Below are positions 60,350-64,000 of a stretch of DNA of 64,000 nt, one piece after another. Position 1 is the first letter of the stretch. Each line of letters begins with the position of its first letter. This stretch comes from Ifrita kowaldi (lineage: Eukaryota; Chordata; Aves; Passeriformes; Cinclosomatidae). The position numbers and the translations under genes are program-made. The stretch lies in NCBI GenBank assembly GCA_013398055.1, contig VZRS01001383.1:4746-68745 (forward strand). The letters are read 5' to 3'. Below the pieces are notes generated by a model, which was not told the DNA's origin, searched no databases, and saw only the letters and a list, made by a program, of their open reading frames with translations.

Positions 60350-62448
60350 TGAATCAGGCAGCTTGGGCAGCACGTGTGTTCTGGCCTGACAGACAGAAAA
60401 CTTATTAAATTAAAAATGTGTAATTATACTACTTACCTAAAATTCTCCCAGTTACTTCATTTATTATGTTTTAGTGGCTTCCAACACAGGATTTTATCTT
60501 TCCATCTTGAAGGGTTTTGTAAGAATATACAAGAAGCATCTGGTTTCTACCTTTCCAATGGCAGAAATGAATAAGGTAAAGCAAGTTCTACCAGTGCAGT
60601 TATAAACTCAAAAATTTTAGTAGTTTGGATGAGATTTCTGGAAAAAAAATTTTTCAAAATGTAAGATATAAAAATAATGCTCCTTATAATTAACAGTATA
60701 TTATTAATGAGAAACCCTAACAAAAATGTTGTCTATGATTTCAAGTTTCATTTGACCTTCAGCAAAATGTAGAGTCCATGTTTAATCCTCATTTTGTCCT
60801 GCTTTTGTCAGCTTTACTTCTTCAAATGTATGATATTGTTAATCAGTGTTAAAGATTATGGAGTGATTTCCATTTTGATTTTCTTGGTTTTACAATTTGT
60901 TTGTACAATTCTAGAAACTGCTTATTACAGCATGCATTTCCCACGCTTGTTTTGTGTCTGAATTTTATAATAATTTCATCCTCAACTCTTCAGCCTTTTT
61001 TTGTAAGATAAGAACATAATAGATGAACATCACAACCTGTACTGCAACACACAAAGTAGAGCACCACCAGCAACACTTTAGGTATCAAGTTTCACACAGC
61101 AGAGAATTAAACAATGGAAGTTTTGAACACAGGCCAGTGTGAAGGTCAAAGATTAAAAATGAGATAAAGGACTCAGACAACCTCCCAGAGGATCCATTTT
61201 TGGGGTAATCACTAGCTGACAGGATCTAAGACTGGATCAATTCATATTCAATTCTTCCCCTGTGGATTTGCTAGTGGCTACTGTCAACATCAGTATAACT
61301 TTAATTGAAAGGATTCCTTGGGAGTGTTACATTTGCCTTGAAAAGAGCCATCATTGGGTAACATGCCTATATAAGATAACTTCCATGGCTAAAAATATAT
61401 GTTCTTGAGAGAGTAACTACGAAATATGATTAATAATAGCTGGGTAATGGAATGTATAAATTCTAGAAGCAGACTTCATAAGTGAAGGACAAGTTTTAAC
61501 AGGATAAAGTTTCATAGCAACCAGCAAGCCCTTAAATGGCCAAAATACTTATGAACCATTTAAAACATCTGTGGCCAAGCATGAGGGTTCATTTTTAAGT
61601 TCTGAAACTTCCAGTAATTTTGTATGAAATTTCATGATCTACAACTAGGCTTGCTGAGTCCAACAGGTATGTGCTCAGCACAGCAGTTTTTCCATAATAC
61701 ACTTTGGGAAGTCCTAAAAATATCAATCCAGATGACTGACAAAGCAACCTGGATACACTAAGATTAAAGTGAGAATACTGAGTAAGGGCTTATAAAGGCT
61801 ATTAATTATTGTCAGGTTGTGTCACAACCCACATGCCTCTCCTAGGATGACCAAGGATTCCTCTGCAATTTCCAAAAACATCGGGGGACTCTTACCCTGT
61901 AAGACTCCTCCATGATGGCAGGAGATATTAATGTGCATTCGGTGAGACAGAAGTTCTCATGCATAGCATTGGAGGGGGTTACCATCAGAGATAGTGGGAT
62001 GAGAAAGGACAGATGTTTGTAATGCTGCATCTCATTTTCCAACCTGTCAACCAGTTCTTTCAAGCTGAGTGGCCTCATTAATTTTTTCCAAATCTAATGT
62101 GTATTGCCATTCTGAAATTCAGCTCTGCTTATTTAGGGAATCCTGTCATATTTACTGATACACTTACTGGGAAAGAAGCAGAAAAGACAGAAAGTTCCCA
62201 TAAAATATCAAGTTCAACTTCAAATGAGGGTATTGATTGAGGAAAATGCAGGACTTAAAGATAAAAAGCAAAATATCTGCCAATAGCTGGAAAGAGACAA
62301 CACATTTTGTGTCATGTTTTGGTGGTGGTGGTGTTTCAGCACTCATGCAGAAGGTAAGGCATGATAAATTAATTCCAAAGAGGTGATCACACAGCATGTA
62401 CCCAAAACAGTCCCAGTTATTGCTGTCAGCTATTTCTCCCTGGTTTTG
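60350..62448. other. Non-coding stretch, no gene recognised
   Basis: AT-rich. The minus strand at 61842-62078 holds a 78-codon frame whose start (LSLKELVDRLENEMQHYKHL) looks coiled-coil-like, with an ATG|GTAACC donor-like site after about 30 codons, but nothing is recognised. A short (GGT)n run lies at 62321-62333. Confidence 0.5.
62321..62333. repeat. (GGT)n microsatellite, short
   Basis: Four GGT units in a row. Confidence 0.7.
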
Positions 62449-62554
62449 GAGACGAGGTTTAGTGGTGAACATGGTGGTGGTGCTAGGATGCTGGCTGGAC
62501 TTGATGATCTTGGAGGTCTTTTCCAGCCTTGACTATTTTATATTTCATGATTCT
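62449..62554 (+). mobile_element. CR1-type LINE 3' end, old
   Basis: GAGACGAGGTTTAGTGGTGAACATGGTGG..., GCTGGACTTGATGATCTTGG and AGGTCTTTTCCAGCCTTGACT are the final blocks of a CR1 variant. They are followed by a decayed TTTCATGATTCTT tail. Only about the last 105 bp is present. The tail fixes the plus orientation. Confidence 0.8.
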
Positions 62555-62559
62555 TTTAC

Positions 62560-64000
62560 CTTGGGGAGGGGAAGCCTTAGACTTCTTTTTTAATTTAATT
62601 TGTCTGTGTTTTCTCAGCTTGTGTAAACTCTAATTCTTGTTAGAGTTATCAATCACAAGAGTGATATGAAAGTGGATCAACATAGAAGTATCTGAGCTAT
62701 GAAAAAAGAGGAGTGGAGAGTAGGAAGGAAATGTTAATCTTTCTTTGGTCACAGTTACATGACAAATCATAATCTCTGTTATATATAATACACATAGGGA
62801 CTGGCCACAGTAAATAGATACAGTTTAAACCTGAATGGAAAAAGTTCCTTGATCTCAAAAACCCTCAAAGAATTAAAAAATTATCCCATTCTACCTTTAC
62901 AATACTGTATAAAAACGGACTATCATTATATTTCTCCCTGTGAAAGCATACAAATACTTGTCCATTCATACAGCAATATCATTTAGCTTCAAGCAGGTAT
63001 GTGAATATGAGTATTCTTGAATGTAAAAGTCTTGGATTCAAGTCACTGCTTTTAACTATTTTTTCTGGTGGACTGCTCTCAGTGACTCTTGATGGAGAAA
63101 ACTAAATAACCCCTGCATTAGGAAACTGAACCTTGCTTTGTTCCTTTCTGTGTGAGTACAAGTTGGTTATTTTTCTACAGTTGGTAAGTCTCTGTCTGAT
63201 CTTGACACAAATGTAATCAAAACTGAAAACATTTCAAAGTTTGTTTTCCCTCACGCTTCCTTTTTTTTCTTATAGAGTAAAAAATTTACTTAAACAGTAT
63301 TTTTAAAATAGTCCCAGCAAATTCTAACCAAATTGGCTCTCAAAATGAACAGATATATCTTAGTAGAGTTGAACCACAGACATAGATGGAAAAGACAATA
63401 TCAATAAATTCACTGGCCCCGCAAATAATACAATTGCTAAAAGAAATAATCTTCCAAGAGTCCTGGGCAAGGTAGAAAAATAAAAACAACTAAGAAATAG
63501 TAGGGAGAACAAGGAGGAGGAGGAGAAGGAGAAGGAGGAGGAGGGAATGGTGACCTACATGAAGCTGAGGAAACATTTTCTATACGTCTGAAATAAGGTG
63601 AGAAAAAAAGTAGGGAGTTTCTTACTTATGCCTTAAGTGAATGCAATAATATAGTATAGCGGCACTGAGGTTGAGAACTTCGTTTTCACTTCAGGTCTAG
63701 AAGAGAGTTACTTTGGAGTGTTATTATTCCCAAAACTCTCAGGAGGACTGTGGCAGACAGGACTGGGCCTACAATCTTGAATGCCATTATTTGAATCTGT
63801 CTTTTCTGTGTCACACTAGTTTGAGTGTATATAGTATATTACCTTTAATTAATTGAGTGTTTATGTGTTAAAAAGTTATTCACTTGTGCAGAGAGTGATT
63901 TGCTGGGATTTATGATGGGAACATTTTATAACAGCAGCATGTGTTTCCCTACAATTTGTATAGGTTCATTCATTATAATTTTTCCTGATGTTTTGCCTAC
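62560..64000. other. Non-coding stretch, no gene recognised
   Basis: AT-rich, no notable frame. A purine (GGA) microsatellite lies at 63512-63545. Nothing else is identifiable. Confidence 0.6.
63512..63545 (+). repeat. (GGA)n/(GAA) purine microsatellite
   Basis: About 11 GGA/GAA units form an all-purine strand, which could adopt triplex or G-rich structures and may be length-polymorphic. Confidence 0.85.

Noticed and set aside
1..64000. CRISPR arrays, operons, phage-like modules or integrases
   Set aside because: No regularly spaced direct repeats, no dense coding and no ribosome-binding-site pattern; the DNA is vertebrate in character.

Overview
The window reads as vertebrate nuclear DNA, most likely from a bird. 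The main evidence is several CR1 LINE fragments. One of them, at 26107-26235, ends in the avian-type CR1 3' end with the TCTATGATTC-like tail. The background is AT-rich and intron- or gene-desert-like. Open frames are short (the longest are about 130-136 codons), lie on both strands, and mostly look like chance. There is no bacterial gene layout, no tRNA or rRNA that I can recognise, and no CRISPR array. Two assembly gaps are written into the sequence: NNNN at 18501-18504 inside a poly(A) run, and a single N at 60254 between two nearly identical 94-bp copies.

I cannot name a single protein-coding gene with confidence. The region is best described as intergenic or deep-intronic. It holds LINE fossils on both strands: plus-strand CR1 at 10420-10846, 14835-15432, 26107-26235 and 62449-62554; minus-strand CR1-type LINE at 49255-49765 and about 53640-55440, the latter still showing recognisable endonuclease motifs. 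It also holds old fold-back repeats (23581-23652, 57026-57092, probably 5608-5650), microsatellites, perfect hairpins, and a few GC-richer patches (4281-4560, 6655-6775, 28860-29420, 59440-60050) that stand out from the AT-rich background.

Three places have splice-like signals beside a frame open in one phase: 5032-5089 with 5258-5459 (phase-compatible), 59605-59774, and a strong donor at 28874/28875. These are candidates for exons of an unrecognised gene or a lncRNA and carry low confidence. Several segments (24300-24640, 50500-51000, 52740-52910, 26600-27900) have the look of conserved regulatory DNA, but only cross-species alignment could show that.

The best leads are the 94-bp duplication with a single-N junction, the decayed endonuclease of the minus-strand LINE, the candidate exon pair near 5.0-5.5 kb, the fold-back repeats, and the clean hairpins at 58070-58105 and 36973-37004. 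No complete novel biological system is supported by the sequence.
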